In this document: positions 1 through 8,746 of the stretch, piece after piece | Numbering within the stretch: the first letter of the stretch is position 1 | How the letters are laid out: every line of letters starts with the position of its first letter | Assembly: GCF_024723735.1 (NCBI RefSeq) | Contig: NZ_JANQDU010000001.1 | Span: forward strand, 1,054,001-1,118,000 | Length of the DNA: 64,000 bases | Origin: Frigidibacter sp. ROC022 | Lineage (GTDB): Bacteria; Pseudomonadota; Alphaproteobacteria; Rhodobacterales; Rhodobacteraceae | Reading direction: 5' to 3' | The notes under the pieces: generated by a model | What the model saw: only the letters and a program-made list of their open reading frames with translations | Database searches by the model: none | Told to the model about the DNA's origin: nothing | Position numbers and translations under genes: made by a program

Positions 1-173
1 GCGGCGACCGGCTGCTGGCGACCGGCGAGCACATGCTGATCCATGTCAGCCTGGAGACCCGCAAGGCCTGCGATCCCGAGCCGGAACTGGCGGCCCGGCT
101 GGGGGCGATTGCCGAGGCGCACGCAAGGCTGCCGCGCCCCGACGGGGTGGGGCGCAGCGTCGGCCGGAAATAG
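1..173 (+). CDS. Hotdog-fold acyl-CoA thioesterase, C-terminal fragment
   Basis: Only the last 56 codons are in the window; the reading frame enters at base 3 and stops with TAG. The visible part contains the run ATGEHMLIHV followed by SLETRKACDP, which resembles the final strand and tail of 4-hydroxybenzoyl-CoA-type hotdog thioesterases. In related alphaproteobacteria a very similar tail ends the carnitine 3-dehydrogenase/betainyl-CoA thioesterase fusion, so this could be the end of such a fusion. The upstream part is needed to decide. The family is inferred from a short stretch only. Confidence 0.5.
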   Translation, partial: GDRLLATGEHMLIHVSLETRKACDPEPELAARLGAIAEAHARLPRPDGVGRSVGRK

Positions 174-306
174 TCAGCCATACCTCAGGGTCTTCAAAAC
201 CGCCAAAAGCACGGAATATTCCATAATCTGGACCGCCTGGCCTTGTAGTCTTGTGCCGGCCGGGCGAAGTCTCCGAACATCCTTTCATTCTGTCTGAGTC
301 CTGAAC

Positions 307-2148
307 GTGGCCAGCCGCCCGACCCATGATGTGCCGACCCGCGAGGAATTGCTTCGTCGCACCGCCGCCGCGGGTTGGCGTGCCGGTCTGCGCACCATCT
401 TCCGGGTGGTCCGGATCAATCTGAAGACGCCCCGGATGGTGGCCGTCGCGCTGATCTCGACCGTGATCGCGGCCTGGCTGCAACTGCTGATCCCGGTGCT
501 GCTCGGCCGCGCCATCGACCAGACCCAGGTGCTGACCGCCGGCCCGTCCGAGGCCGAGGCGGCACGGCAGGCGTTGTGGTCGATCGCCGGGATGGTGCTG
601 CTGGTGGCGGTGCTGCGGGGGCTTTTCACCACGGCGCAGAACTATTTCAGCGAGATGGTCGGTCATACCACCGGCTATCGGATGCGGCTGGCCTATTACC
701 GCAAGATTCAGCAATTGAGCTTCGACTTTCACGATCAGGCCCATTCCGGCGACCTGATCACCCTGGGGCTGCTGGATCTGGACGGGGTGCGGATGTTCTT
801 CTCGACCAGCCTGACCCGGATGGTTCTGCTGACCATGCTGATCGGGATCGGCGGCTACCGTCTGCTCTCGACCGATCTGGTGCTGGGGCTGACGGCGCTG
901 AGCTTCGTGCCCTTCGTGGCCTGGCGGTCCTCGGTGACGCAGTTGCGGCTGCGCGGCACCTGGCTGGAACTGCAACAGCGGCTTTCGGTACTGAGCCGGG
1001 TGATGGAAGAGAACCTGGCCGGAATCCGGGTGGTCCGTGCCTTTACCGCGGCGCCCTATGAATTGCAGAAATTCGCCGTCGCGTCTGAGCGGGCGCTGGA
1101 CCTGTCGCACAAGCGGGTCGATCTCCGGGTCCGCAATACCAGTGCGATGAACCTGTCGTTCCTGATGGCGATGGGCCTGGTGCTCTGGGTCGGTGGCAAC
1201 AAGGTCCTGTCGGGCCAGATCACCGTCGGCACCCTGGCCGCCTTCCTGACCTTCATGACGATCCTGCAGATGCCGGTGCGCCAGCTGGGCCTGCTGGTCA
1301 ATTCGCTGGCGCGGACCTCGACCTGCGGGGCGCGGCTCTTCGCGATCCTCGATCTGGCTCCGACCATCGCCGACAAGCCCGGCGCCCCGGAGCTGGAGAT
1401 CACCAAGGGCGAGCTGCGCTTCGAGAATGTCGATTTCGCCTATGCCGGGGGCGGCCGTCCGGTGCTGTCGGGGATCAGCTTCTCGGCCCGGCGGGGCGAG
1501 ACCATCGGCCTGATCGGCCCGCCCGGCAGCGGCAAGACAACGATCGCGCATCTGATCCCCCGATTCTACGATGTCACGGCGGGGCGGATCACCATCGACG
1601 GGCAGGACATCCGCGATGTCACCGTCTCGTCGCTGCGCCATGCGGTGGCGGTGGTGCAGCAGGACGTCTTCCTGTTCACCACCAGTCTGGAAAACAACAT
1701 CGCCTATGGCGACCCCTGGGCGCAGGAAAGCCGGATCGCCAGCGCCAGCGCCTCGGCGCAGCTGCACCGCTATATTCAGGACCTGCCCGCCGGCTATCGG
1801 ACCGTTGTCGGCGAGCGGGGCGCCTCTCTGTCGGGCGGGCAGCGGCAACGGATGTCAATCGCGCGGACGCTGCTGCTGGACCCGGCGATCCTCGTCTTCG
1901 ACGATTCCACCGCCGCGGTCGATGCCAATACCGAGGGCCGGATCCGCGAGGCGATGCAGGAGAAGGCCGCCGGGCGCGTCACCATCATCGTCGCGCATCG
2001 GCTCAGTTCCCTGATGCATGCCGACCGCATCCTCTATCTGGAGGACGGCAGGATCGTGGAACAGGGCAGCCATGACGAACTGCTGCAGCTGGGCGGCCGC
2101 TACCGGGCGCTCTACGACCTGCAGGTCCGCCCGAAGGGAGCCGCCTGA
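307..2148 (+). CDS. ABC exporter half-transporter, NBD with degenerate Walker B
   Basis: A 613-residue type IV ABC exporter: six-helix membrane domain (about residues 40-350) followed by one nucleotide-binding domain. Walker A is GPPGSGKTT near residue 403, the signature LSGGQ is near 507, and the H-loop reads IVAHRLSS. The Walker B end reads ILVFDDST, so Asp replaces the usual catalytic Glu. The start is GTG. The stop overlaps the start of the next half-transporter (TGATG), so the two very probably form a heterodimer that exports lipid, drug or peptide. The substrate cannot be read from the sequence. Confidence 0.9.
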   Translation: MASRPTHDVPTREELLRRTAAAGWRAGLRTIFRVVRINLKTPRMVAVALISTVIAAWLQLLIPVLLGRAIDQTQVLTAGPSEAEAARQALWSIAGMVLLVAVLRGLFTTAQNYFSEMVGHTTGYRMRLAYYRKIQQLSFDFHDQAHSGDLITLGLLDLDGVRMFFSTSLTRMVLLTMLIGIGGYRLLSTDLVLGLTALSFVPFVAWRSSVTQLRLRGTWLELQQRLSVLSRVMEENLAGIRVVRAFTAAPYELQKFAVASERALDLSHKRVDLRVRNTSAMNLSFLMAMGLVLWVGGNKVLSGQITVGTLAAFLTFMTILQMPVRQLGLLVNSLARTSTCGARLFAILDLAPTIADKPGAPELEITKGELRFENVDFAYAGGGRPVLSGISFSARRGETIGLIGPPGSGKTTIAHLIPRFYDVTAGRITIDGQDIRDVTVSSLRHAVAVVQQDVFLFTTSLENNIAYGDPWAQESRIASASASAQLHRYIQDLPAGYRTVVGERGASLSGGQRQRMSIARTLLLDPAILVFDDSTAAVDANTEGRIREAMQEKAAGRVTIIVAHRLSSLMHADRILYLEDGRIVEQGSHDELLQLGGRYRALYDLQVRPKGAA

Positions 2149-4046
2149 TGGCCGAGGTCCGCGACAGTGACCGGCGCGAGGCGCCGAGCGACAGCCTGCG
2201 CCCGCCGCGCGCGGTCGTCGGCTCGCACCGGATCGAGGAGCAGATGTTCGGCAAGGTCTTCGACGGCCGCATCATCCGCCGGATCTGGCAATTCGTCCGG
2301 CCCTACCGCTTCCGTCTGGCGCTGGCGGTGGCGGCGGTGCTGGTCTTTACCGCGACGCAGCTGACGATTCCGCTGATCATTCGTCACGCCATCGATTCCG
2401 GCCTGACCGAAGAGACCGGCGGCCGCACCGCGCTGAACCTGGTGATCCTGGTCTTCGGCGCGACCATTCTGGTCAATTTCGCCGCCAGCTGGGTGCAGGA
2501 AAGCGTGGTCGGCAAGGTGGCCGAGAACGTGCTCTTCGACATCCGCAGCGCCATGTTCAGCCATCTGCAACGGGTCTCGCTGTCCTTCATGGACAAGACC
2601 GAGGTCGGCCGGCTGATGTCGCGGCTGCAGGGCGACGTCAACGCGATGCAGGAATTCCTGGAAACCTCGGTGCTCTCGGTCGGGGACATCGTGCTTCTGT
2701 TCGGGATCATCGCGCTGATGCTCTGGCTCGACTGGCAGCTGGGGCTGATGGTGATGATGGTGCTGCCGGTGCTCTTCGTGGTCCGGCTGTTCTGGCTGCC
2801 GCCGGCGCGGCGCGCCTTCATGGCGGCGCATGAGACCAATTCGGTCGCCAATGGCGCACTTGCCGAGGGCATCCACGGGGTCCGCATCGTGCAGAGCCTC
2901 GACCGCCAGAAGGTCAATTTCACCCTCTACGACGACAAGGTCCGGGCCAATCTGGACGCGCACCGGACCGCCGCCCGTTTCGCCCAGGTGATGGTGCCGA
3001 TCGTCGACAGCCTGACCGGCATCGCCATGGCGGTGCTGGTGGTCTTTGGCGGCGCCATGGTGCTGGACCATGAACTGGACGTCGGGGTGATGGTGGCCTT
3101 CCTGTTCTACATCCAGCGCTTCTTCGACCCGATCCGGGCCCTGACCCTGCAGTATTCGGTGATGCAGCGTGCCATGGCCTCGGGGCACCGGCTGATCGAG
3201 GTGCTCGACGTGGCGGTGGACATACAGGACGCGCCCGATGCCGAGGAACTGCCGGCCGACATGGATGGCTCGATCGAGTTCCGCGATGTCACCTTCGGCT
3301 ACAATCCCGGTCAGCCGATCCTGAAGCACCTGAGCTTCCGGGTCGAACCGGGCCAGACCGTGGCGCTGGTCGGGCCGACCGGCTCGGGCAAGTCCAGCGC
3401 CATGTCGCTGGTGCATCGGTTCTACGACGTGCAGGAGGGCGCGGTGCTGGTCGGCGGCCGCGACGTGCGTTCTGTCACCCAGGCCTCGCTGGGCGGGCAG
3501 ATCGCCATGGTGCTGCAGGAGCCGTTCCTGTTCACCGGCACGGTCGAGGAGAACATCCGCTACAACAAGGTCGATGCCACCCACGAAGAGGTTGTCGCGG
3601 CGGCCAGGGCCGTGGGCGCCGACGGCTTCATCCGGGCGCTTCCCGACGGCTATGCGCAGATGCTGGGCGAACGCGGCGGCAGTCTGTCGCTGGGCCAGCG
3701 GCAGCTGATCAGCTTTGCCCGGGCGCTGGTGGCCGATGCCAGGATACTGGTGCTGGACGAGGCCACCGCCAGTATCGACAGCTATACCGAGATGCAGATC
3801 CAGAAGGCCCTGCAGATCCTGCTGAAGGGGCGCACCGGGCTGGTCATCGCGCACCGGCTGGCGACGATCCGCGACGCCGACAAGATCATCGTCCTGCAGA
3901 AGGGCGAGCTGATCGAGCAGGGCAGCCATGACGAGTTGATGGAGGCGGGCGGACCCTATTCGCAGCTCTACAACTTCAGCTACGCCTCGTTCGACGACAT
4001 CCGGCCGCAGGACCTTCCCGGCGCCCCGGCAGGCTCCGACACCTGA
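2148..4046 (+). CDS. ABC exporter half-transporter, NBD with canonical Walker B
   Basis: A 632-residue partner of the preceding half-transporter, translationally coupled to it by a one-base overlap. About 45 N-terminal residues precede the six-helix membrane domain. The NBD has Walker A GPTGSGKSS near residue 408, the altered signature LSLGQ near 512, Walker B ILVLDEAT and the H-loop VIAHRLAT. Its Walker B keeps the catalytic Glu while its signature is changed. In a head-to-tail dimer this puts both deviations in the same composite ATP site, as in other heterodimeric bacterial exporters. Confidence 0.9.
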   Translation: MAEVRDSDRREAPSDSLRPPRAVVGSHRIEEQMFGKVFDGRIIRRIWQFVRPYRFRLALAVAAVLVFTATQLTIPLIIRHAIDSGLTEETGGRTALNLVILVFGATILVNFAASWVQESVVGKVAENVLFDIRSAMFSHLQRVSLSFMDKTEVGRLMSRLQGDVNAMQEFLETSVLSVGDIVLLFGIIALMLWLDWQLGLMVMMVLPVLFVVRLFWLPPARRAFMAAHETNSVANGALAEGIHGVRIVQSLDRQKVNFTLYDDKVRANLDAHRTAARFAQVMVPIVDSLTGIAMAVLVVFGGAMVLDHELDVGVMVAFLFYIQRFFDPIRALTLQYSVMQRAMASGHRLIEVLDVAVDIQDAPDAEELPADMDGSIEFRDVTFGYNPGQPILKHLSFRVEPGQTVALVGPTGSGKSSAMSLVHRFYDVQEGAVLVGGRDVRSVTQASLGGQIAMVLQEPFLFTGTVEENIRYNKVDATHEEVVAAARAVGADGFIRALPDGYAQMLGERGGSLSLGQRQLISFARALVADARILVLDEATASIDSYTEMQIQKALQILLKGRTGLVIAHRLATIRDADKIIVLQKGELIEQGSHDELMEAGGPYSQLYNFSYASFDDIRPQDLPGAPAGSDT

Positions 4047-4073
4047 TCCCCCCGCTAACGGGCGGCGGGATCA
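4044..4073. terminator. Stem-loop between convergent genes
   Basis: TGATCCC (4044-4050) pairs with GGGATCA (4067-4073), and an inner CCGC/GCGG pairing closes a TAAC loop. It begins at the stop codon of the ABC exporter and faces the end of glutamate dehydrogenase on the other strand, so it could serve both. There is no clear U-tract. Confidence 0.4.
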
Positions 4074-4089
4074 GGCGGGCAGGGCGGCC

Positions 4090-5523
4090 CTAAAGGCCCT
4101 TGGCGCGGTAACTGGCCGCGACCCGCGAGATCGCCACCAGATAGGCCGCGACCCGCAGGTCGGGCACGTCGCCGCGGGAATGCCAGACCTCCCGCATATG
4201 GCCATAGGCCGCGCGCATCGTGTCATCCAGACCGGAGCGCACCAGTTCCAGTTCCCCGGCGCCGCGCAGATACTGTTCCTTGAACCCCGGCGAAAGCTCC
4301 CAGCCCAGGCCCTTGTCGGCCGACAGCCGCTCCAGTTCGTGGATCAGCAGATCGTGGCGTGATTCCTCCTGCCGCCGCTGCATCCGCCCGAAACGGATGT
4401 GGGACAGGTTCTTGACCCATTCGAAATAGCTGACCGTGACGCCGCCGGCATTGGCATACATGTCGGGAATGACGACGCAGCCGTTCTTGCGCAGCACGTC
4501 GTCGGCCCCGGCAGTGATCGGGCCGTTGGCTGCCTCGATGATCAGTGACGCCTTGATCCGCTCGGCGTTGCCCTGGTTGATGACGGCTTCCAGGGCCGCC
4601 GGGATCAGGATGTCGCAGGGCATCTCCAGCACCGAGGCGCCATCCTCGACATGGGTGGCGTCGGCATAGCCGGTGACCCCGCCGTGCGCCGAGATCCAGG
4701 CCCGGACCTGTTCGACATGCAGGCCGTTCTCGTCCAGCAGGGCACCGTCCCGCTCGATGATCCCGACGATCTTGCAGCCGTCTTCTTCCGAAAGGAACTT
4801 GGCGGCGTGATAGCCGACATTGCCGAGGCCCTGCACGATCACCCGCTTTCCGTCCAAGGTGGGCGACAGGCCCGCGATCCTTGTATCCTCGGGGTGACGA
4901 AAGAACTCCCGCAGCGCGTATTGCACGCCGCGCCCGGTCGCCTCGACCCGGCCGGCGATGCCGCCGGCATGCAGCGGCTTGCCGGTGACGCAGGCCCGGG
5001 CGTTGATGTCGCGGGTGTTCATCCGGGAATACTGGTCGGCGATCCAGGCCATCTCGCGTTCGCCGGTGCCCATGTCCGGGGCAGGGACATTCTGGCTTGG
5101 GTGGATCAGGTCGCGCTTGGCCAGTTCATAGGCGAAGCGGCGGGTGATCAGCTCCAGCTCGTGTTCGTCATACTGCCGCGGGTCGATGCAGAGCCCGCCC
5201 TTCGAGCCGCCGAAAGGCGCCTCGACCAGCGCGCATTTGTAGGTCATCAGCGCCGCCAGCGCCTCGACCTCGTCCTGGTTGACGTTGGTGGCATAACGGA
5301 TGCCGCCCTTGACCGGCTCCATGTGCTCGGAATGCACTGCCCGGTAGCCGGTGAAGGTCTGGATCTGGCCGCGCAGGCGCACCCCGAAGCGCACGATATA
5401 TGTCGAGTTGCAGACCCGTATCTTTTCTTCAAGCCCGGGGCTGAGATCCATCAGCGCCACGGCGCGATTGAACATGAGGTCCACGCTTTCGCGGAACGAG
5501 GGCTCGCGGATCGGAGCATTCAT
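4090..5523 (-). CDS. Glu/Leu/Phe/Val dehydrogenase (glutamate dehydrogenase type)
   Basis: A 477-residue cytosolic oxidoreductase interconverting glutamate (or a branched-chain amino acid) and its 2-oxoacid plus ammonia. The N-terminal dimerisation domain carries VKGGIRYATNVNQDEV and the active-site segment PFGGSKGGL with the catalytic lysine. PAPDMGTGEREM follows, and the Rossmann domain has the dinucleotide motif QGLGNVG. Length and motifs fit glutamate dehydrogenase best. Cofactor preference (NAD or NADP) is not assigned. It stands alone, divergent from the pilus-like cassette. Confidence 0.9.
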   Translation of the reverse strand: MNAPIREPSFRESVDLMFNRAVALMDLSPGLEEKIRVCNSTYIVRFGVRLRGQIQTFTGYRAVHSEHMEPVKGGIRYATNVNQDEVEALAALMTYKCALVEAPFGGSKGGLCIDPRQYDEHELELITRRFAYELAKRDLIHPSQNVPAPDMGTGEREMAWIADQYSRMNTRDINARACVTGKPLHAGGIAGRVEATGRGVQYALREFFRHPEDTRIAGLSPTLDGKRVIVQGLGNVGYHAAKFLSEEDGCKIVGIIERDGALLDENGLHVEQVRAWISAHGGVTGYADATHVEDGASVLEMPCDILIPAALEAVINQGNAERIKASLIIEAANGPITAGADDVLRKNGCVVIPDMYANAGGVTVSYFEWVKNLSHIRFGRMQRRQEESRHDLLIHELERLSADKGLGWELSPGFKEQYLRGAGELELVRSGLDDTMRAAYGHMREVWHSRGDVPDLRVAAYLVAISRVAASYRAKGL

Positions 5524-5825
5524 CGGTCATCCCTTCCAACAGGCCAACCCCTTTCCGGGGTCTTCATCCATAGAATCACAGTTACCACGGCAGATCGGCT
5601 TTTCCCTAACGATCGCGGGCCGTCATCGAGATGCCGCAATATTGTCCCGGCGGGGGCAACAGCGCCAACAATTTCCAGTTACTGTTTCTAACTAATTGAG
5701 AACATTGGGGAATTATGGCTACTCGCCACATTGCCGCCACATTCTGGGTGCTTTTGGGTCTCGTTTTATTTACCAGTTCGGCCGGGGGGCCGACGAATTG
5801 GTGTTGTCGGGAAAGTTATCGGGTT
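5524..5825. other. Gene-free divergent promoter region
   Basis: These 302 bases between glutamate dehydrogenase (leftward) and the first vWA gene (rightward) are visibly AT-richer than their surroundings, especially 5665-5780, as expected for promoters. A short hairpin, TCGGCC-GGGG-GGCCGA, lies at 5778-5793 in the presumed leader of the vWA gene. The frame of the vWA gene stays open upstream to an ATG at 5715, but the added residues look non-native. I see no other gene. Confidence 0.4.
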
Positions 5826-7424
5826 ATGACAATTTGGTCTCTCAAAAGCTGCTTTGGCAGTCCGCGTCGGCTATCCGATGAACGCGGGTCGCTGACGGTC
5901 TTTTCACTCTTCATTATTCTGATCATGCTGATGGTCGGCGGAATGGCCGTCGATTTCATGCGGCAGGAAAGCACCCGGGCACGGCTGCAATCCACGCTGG
6001 ATCGTTCGATCCTTGCCGCCGCCGACATGGACCAGAAGCAGGACCCCGAAGCCGTCGTACGCGACTATTTCGCCAAGTCGGGGGTCAAGGGCTACACGCT
6101 GAATGTCCATGTCGCGAACGGCTATGACTCGCGCCGGGTCTCGGCGGTGACCAGCGGCGAGATCGACAGCTATTTCCTCAAGTTCCTCGGGATCGCCTCG
6201 CTGGACGCGCCGGCGGCCGGTGCGGCCGAGGAAAGCATCTCGAACATCGAGATCTCGCTGGTGCTGGACGTGTCCGGCTCGATGGGCGAGACCTCGGCCT
6301 CGGGCAAGAAGAAGCTCGACGAGCTGAAGACGGCGGCCAAGGCCTTTGTCGATACGATCTACGCCCAGACCGACCCGAACCGCACCACGATCTCGATCGT
6401 GCCCTATTCGACCCAGGTCAATGCGGGCGAGGAACTGGCATCGAAATTCAGCATCTCGAAGGAGCAGACGGTTTCGGCCTGCGTCGATTTCACCCCCGAG
6501 GACTACACCAAGGTGGCGCTGACGACGACCGAACCGCTGAGCCGGACGGCGCATTTCGACCCGATTTCGGGCCGCAGCACCAAGACGCCGCGGCGCTTCG
6601 TCTGCCGCACCGAGGACTCGGTCAAGGTGATGCCGGTGGAAAGCAATCCGGCCATCCTGAAGGCCAAGATCGATTCGCTGGTGGCCGATGGCTACACCTC
6701 GATCGAGATCGGGATGAAATGGGGCGCCGCGCTGCTGGAACCCGAGGCCCGCCCGGCGATCGCCGCGCTGGCCGCCGATGGCGTGCTGCCCGCTTCCGTG
6801 GCCTCGCGCCCCCTGGACAACAACGCCGCCGAGACCCTGAAGGTGATCGTCGTGATGACCGACGGGATCAACACCAACCAGTGGTTGATGGCCGACAGCT
6901 ACAAGTCCGGCCTGTCTCAGGTCTGGGTCAATCCGGACAACGGCAAGCTGTCCTACAAGGGGCTGCTGGGCTTCTGGGTGGTCGGCTCGGGCTGGAAACT
7001 GCAGCCCGATGGCGGTTCGGACGCGGTGCAGCTGACCTATCCCGAGCTTTGGGCCACGACGGGGGTCAAGTACAACGCTTCGAAGACCGCCGACATGATG
7101 CAGAGCGGCAGCGGCGTGGCCTGGAACCTGACCTACAACCTCTGGACCGCCGGCACCTGGGTCTCTGGTCTGTTCCATCCCGGTGTCTACACGATGATCG
7201 GCGGCTCCGAGAAGGACGCGCGCACCGATACGATCTGCACCGCGGCCAAGAGCGCCGGGATCAAGATCTACTCGATCGGTTTCGAGGTCACGGATGACTC
7301 GGCCAAGGTGCTCGAGAAATGCGCCACCACCAAATCGCATTTCTTCCGGGTCAACGGCCTGCAGATTCATGACGCCTTCCAGTCCATCGCCAATGACATC
7401 GGCAAACTGAGGCTGACCCAATGA
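5826..7424 (+). CDS. vWA-domain TadG-like pilus assembly protein, copy 1
   Basis: A 532-residue protein of the TadE/TadG group. After about 19 residues comes the pilin-like segment DERGSLTVFSLF, where G^SLTVF resembles a prepilin cleavage site but has Phe instead of Glu at +5. One membrane helix follows, then a large extracytoplasmic von Willebrand A domain with the MIDAS motif DVSGSMGE. The C-terminus ends IGKLRLTQ. I prefer ATG 5826 to the in-frame ATG at 5715, because the first 37 residues from 5715 look like translated leader. ATGA overlap with the next gene indicates an operon. Confidence 0.8.
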   Translation: MTIWSLKSCFGSPRRLSDERGSLTVFSLFIILIMLMVGGMAVDFMRQESTRARLQSTLDRSILAAADMDQKQDPEAVVRDYFAKSGVKGYTLNVHVANGYDSRRVSAVTSGEIDSYFLKFLGIASLDAPAAGAAEESISNIEISLVLDVSGSMGETSASGKKKLDELKTAAKAFVDTIYAQTDPNRTTISIVPYSTQVNAGEELASKFSISKEQTVSACVDFTPEDYTKVALTTTEPLSRTAHFDPISGRSTKTPRRFVCRTEDSVKVMPVESNPAILKAKIDSLVADGYTSIEIGMKWGAALLEPEARPAIAALAADGVLPASVASRPLDNNAAETLKVIVVMTDGINTNQWLMADSYKSGLSQVWVNPDNGKLSYKGLLGFWVVGSGWKLQPDGGSDAVQLTYPELWATTGVKYNASKTADMMQSGSGVAWNLTYNLWTAGTWVSGLFHPGVYTMIGGSEKDARTDTICTAAKSAGIKIYSIGFEVTDDSAKVLEKCATTKSHFFRVNGLQIHDAFQSIANDIGKLRLTQ

Positions 7425-7951
7425 TTGGTTTGTTTTTCCGCACCCTGCGGCGGTTCCGCCGCGAAGAGGGCACTGCGACAATCGAATTCGTGATCCTGTT
7501 CCCGGTGTTCATCGTCCTGATGATTTCGGGGATCGAGGCCGGGGTATTGATGACCCGGCAGATGATGCTGGAACGCGGGCTGGACCTGACCATGCGGTCC
7601 CTGCGGCTGGGGACGGTGGCCAATCCCACGCATGACAACGTGAAGGCTCTGATCTGCAAGAATTCGATGATCATTCCGAATTGCGAGAACGTGGTGCAGC
7701 TCGAACTGCGCGAGGTCGACACGACGGCCTGGAACGTGCCGCTCGAAGGCAACAACTGCGTCGACCGGACGGCCGAGATCGACCCGGTGATCAATTTCAA
7801 TCCCGGTGAGCGCAACAAGCTGATGATGGTCCGGGCCTGCGCGGTGTTCGACCCGATGTTCCCTGCGACGGGGCTGGCGGTGCATCTGCCGCGCGACGCT
7901 TCGGGTGGCTATCGCCTGATTGCCACCTCGGCCTTCGTGAACGAACCGTGA
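7421..7951 (+). CDS. TadE-like pseudopilin, copy 1
   Basis: A 176-residue single-span membrane protein. The segment REEGTATIEF has the Flp/TadE prepilin signature: cleavage after Gly with Glu at +5 and an aromatic at +6, followed by a hydrophobic helix (VILFPVFIVLMI). The rest is a small extracytoplasmic domain with several cysteines. It overlaps the vWA gene by ATGA. The tad secretion machinery (TadA/B/C ATPase and platform, TadV peptidase) is not in this window, so these proteins must be served from elsewhere. Confidence 0.8.
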   Translation: MIGLFFRTLRRFRREEGTATIEFVILFPVFIVLMISGIEAGVLMTRQMMLERGLDLTMRSLRLGTVANPTHDNVKALICKNSMIIPNCENVVQLELREVDTTAWNVPLEGNNCVDRTAEIDPVINFNPGERNKLMMVRACAVFDPMFPATGLAVHLPRDASGGYRLIATSAFVNEP

Positions 7952-7962
7952 GGGAGAAGGAC

Positions 7963-8499
7963 ATGAAACATCTTCGTGCCAGGCTGGCCCGGTTCGGACG
8001 CGACGGCCGCGGAAGCTTGTCGATCGAGGCGGCGCTGATGATTCCGCTGATCACCTGGATCATGGTGACGACCTTCACCTATTTCGACACGTTCCGGGCC
8101 GATTCCACCAATGTGAAGGCCGCCTATACCGTCGGCGACATGCTGAGCCGCGAGACCGAGCCGGTGGACGCGACCTATATCGAAGGGCTGAACACCATGT
8201 TCAGCTACATGGTCTTCGCCCAGGAGGGCACCTGGATCCGGGTGTCGAACGTCGGTTTCGACAGTTCCGAGAACAAGATGGTGCTGAACTGGACCTATGC
8301 CACCGGCTCGCATACCGCGGCGACGATGGCCGAACTGGAGCCGCAGATCCCGATGATGTCGGACGGCGACACGGTGATCGTGGTCGAAACCTTCATGCCC
8401 TTCACGCCGGCCTTCAACATCGGCCTGGACAGGATGACCTTCCGGAATGTGGTCGTGACCCGGCCGCGTTTCGCGCCGCAATTGCTCTGGGCATCCTGA
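7963..8499 (+). CDS. TadE/TadF-like pseudopilin, copy 1
   Basis: A 178-residue pilin-like membrane protein. GRGSLSIEAALMIPL has the prepilin-type Gly followed by Glu at +5 and a hydrophobic helix. Later come conserved stretches such as AAYTVGDMLSRETE and a C-terminal VVVTRPRF. ATG 7963 is chosen over an in-frame GTG at 7948 because a good ribosome-binding site (GAGGGAGAAGG) sits just upstream of it. It ends the first cassette; a strong terminator follows 40 bases later. Confidence 0.8.
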   Translation: MKHLRARLARFGRDGRGSLSIEAALMIPLITWIMVTTFTYFDTFRADSTNVKAAYTVGDMLSRETEPVDATYIEGLNTMFSYMVFAQEGTWIRVSNVGFDSSENKMVLNWTYATGSHTAATMAELEPQIPMMSDGDTVIVVETFMPFTPAFNIGLDRMTFRNVVVTRPRFAPQLLWAS

Positions 8500-8539
8500 C
8501 GCGTCCGGCCTTGGGGCCGGCCCCCGCAAACGATCAGTG

Positions 8540-8572
8540 AAGGCCCCGGGAGAACGCTCTCCGGGGCCTTTT
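8540..8572 (+). terminator. Rho-independent terminator after cassette 1
   Basis: AAGGCCCCGG (8540-8549) pairs with CCGGGGCCTT (8561-8570), extended inside by GGAGA/TCTCC, and is followed by a T-run (8569-8572). This separates the two pilus-like cassettes into independent transcription units or attenuates read-through. Confidence 0.8.
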
Positions 8573-8746
8573 CCATTGGGCGTTCGTGCTGCTCCGCAGG
8601 GGGCGGGCTTGCGGGCGACTCGCCCCCGTTTCTGCCGCAATGCCGCTTGAAATCATCCGGTCGTTGCCACCGTACCTCCGCATTTCCGCCGCACTTGCCT
8701 GCCACAAGGTCATTTGGGACCGGGGTTGGTATGTGGAGCAAATGAC

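Noticed and set aside
213-222. GGAATATTCC palindrome upstream of the ABC exporter
   Set aside because: A single 10-bp palindrome with no matching promoter elements or second copy; too weak to call an operator.
5715-5825. Upstream ATG for the first vWA gene giving 37 more residues
   Set aside because: The extra residues come from the AT-rich leader, include a hairpin region and have no counterpart in copy 2; ATG 5826 fits better.
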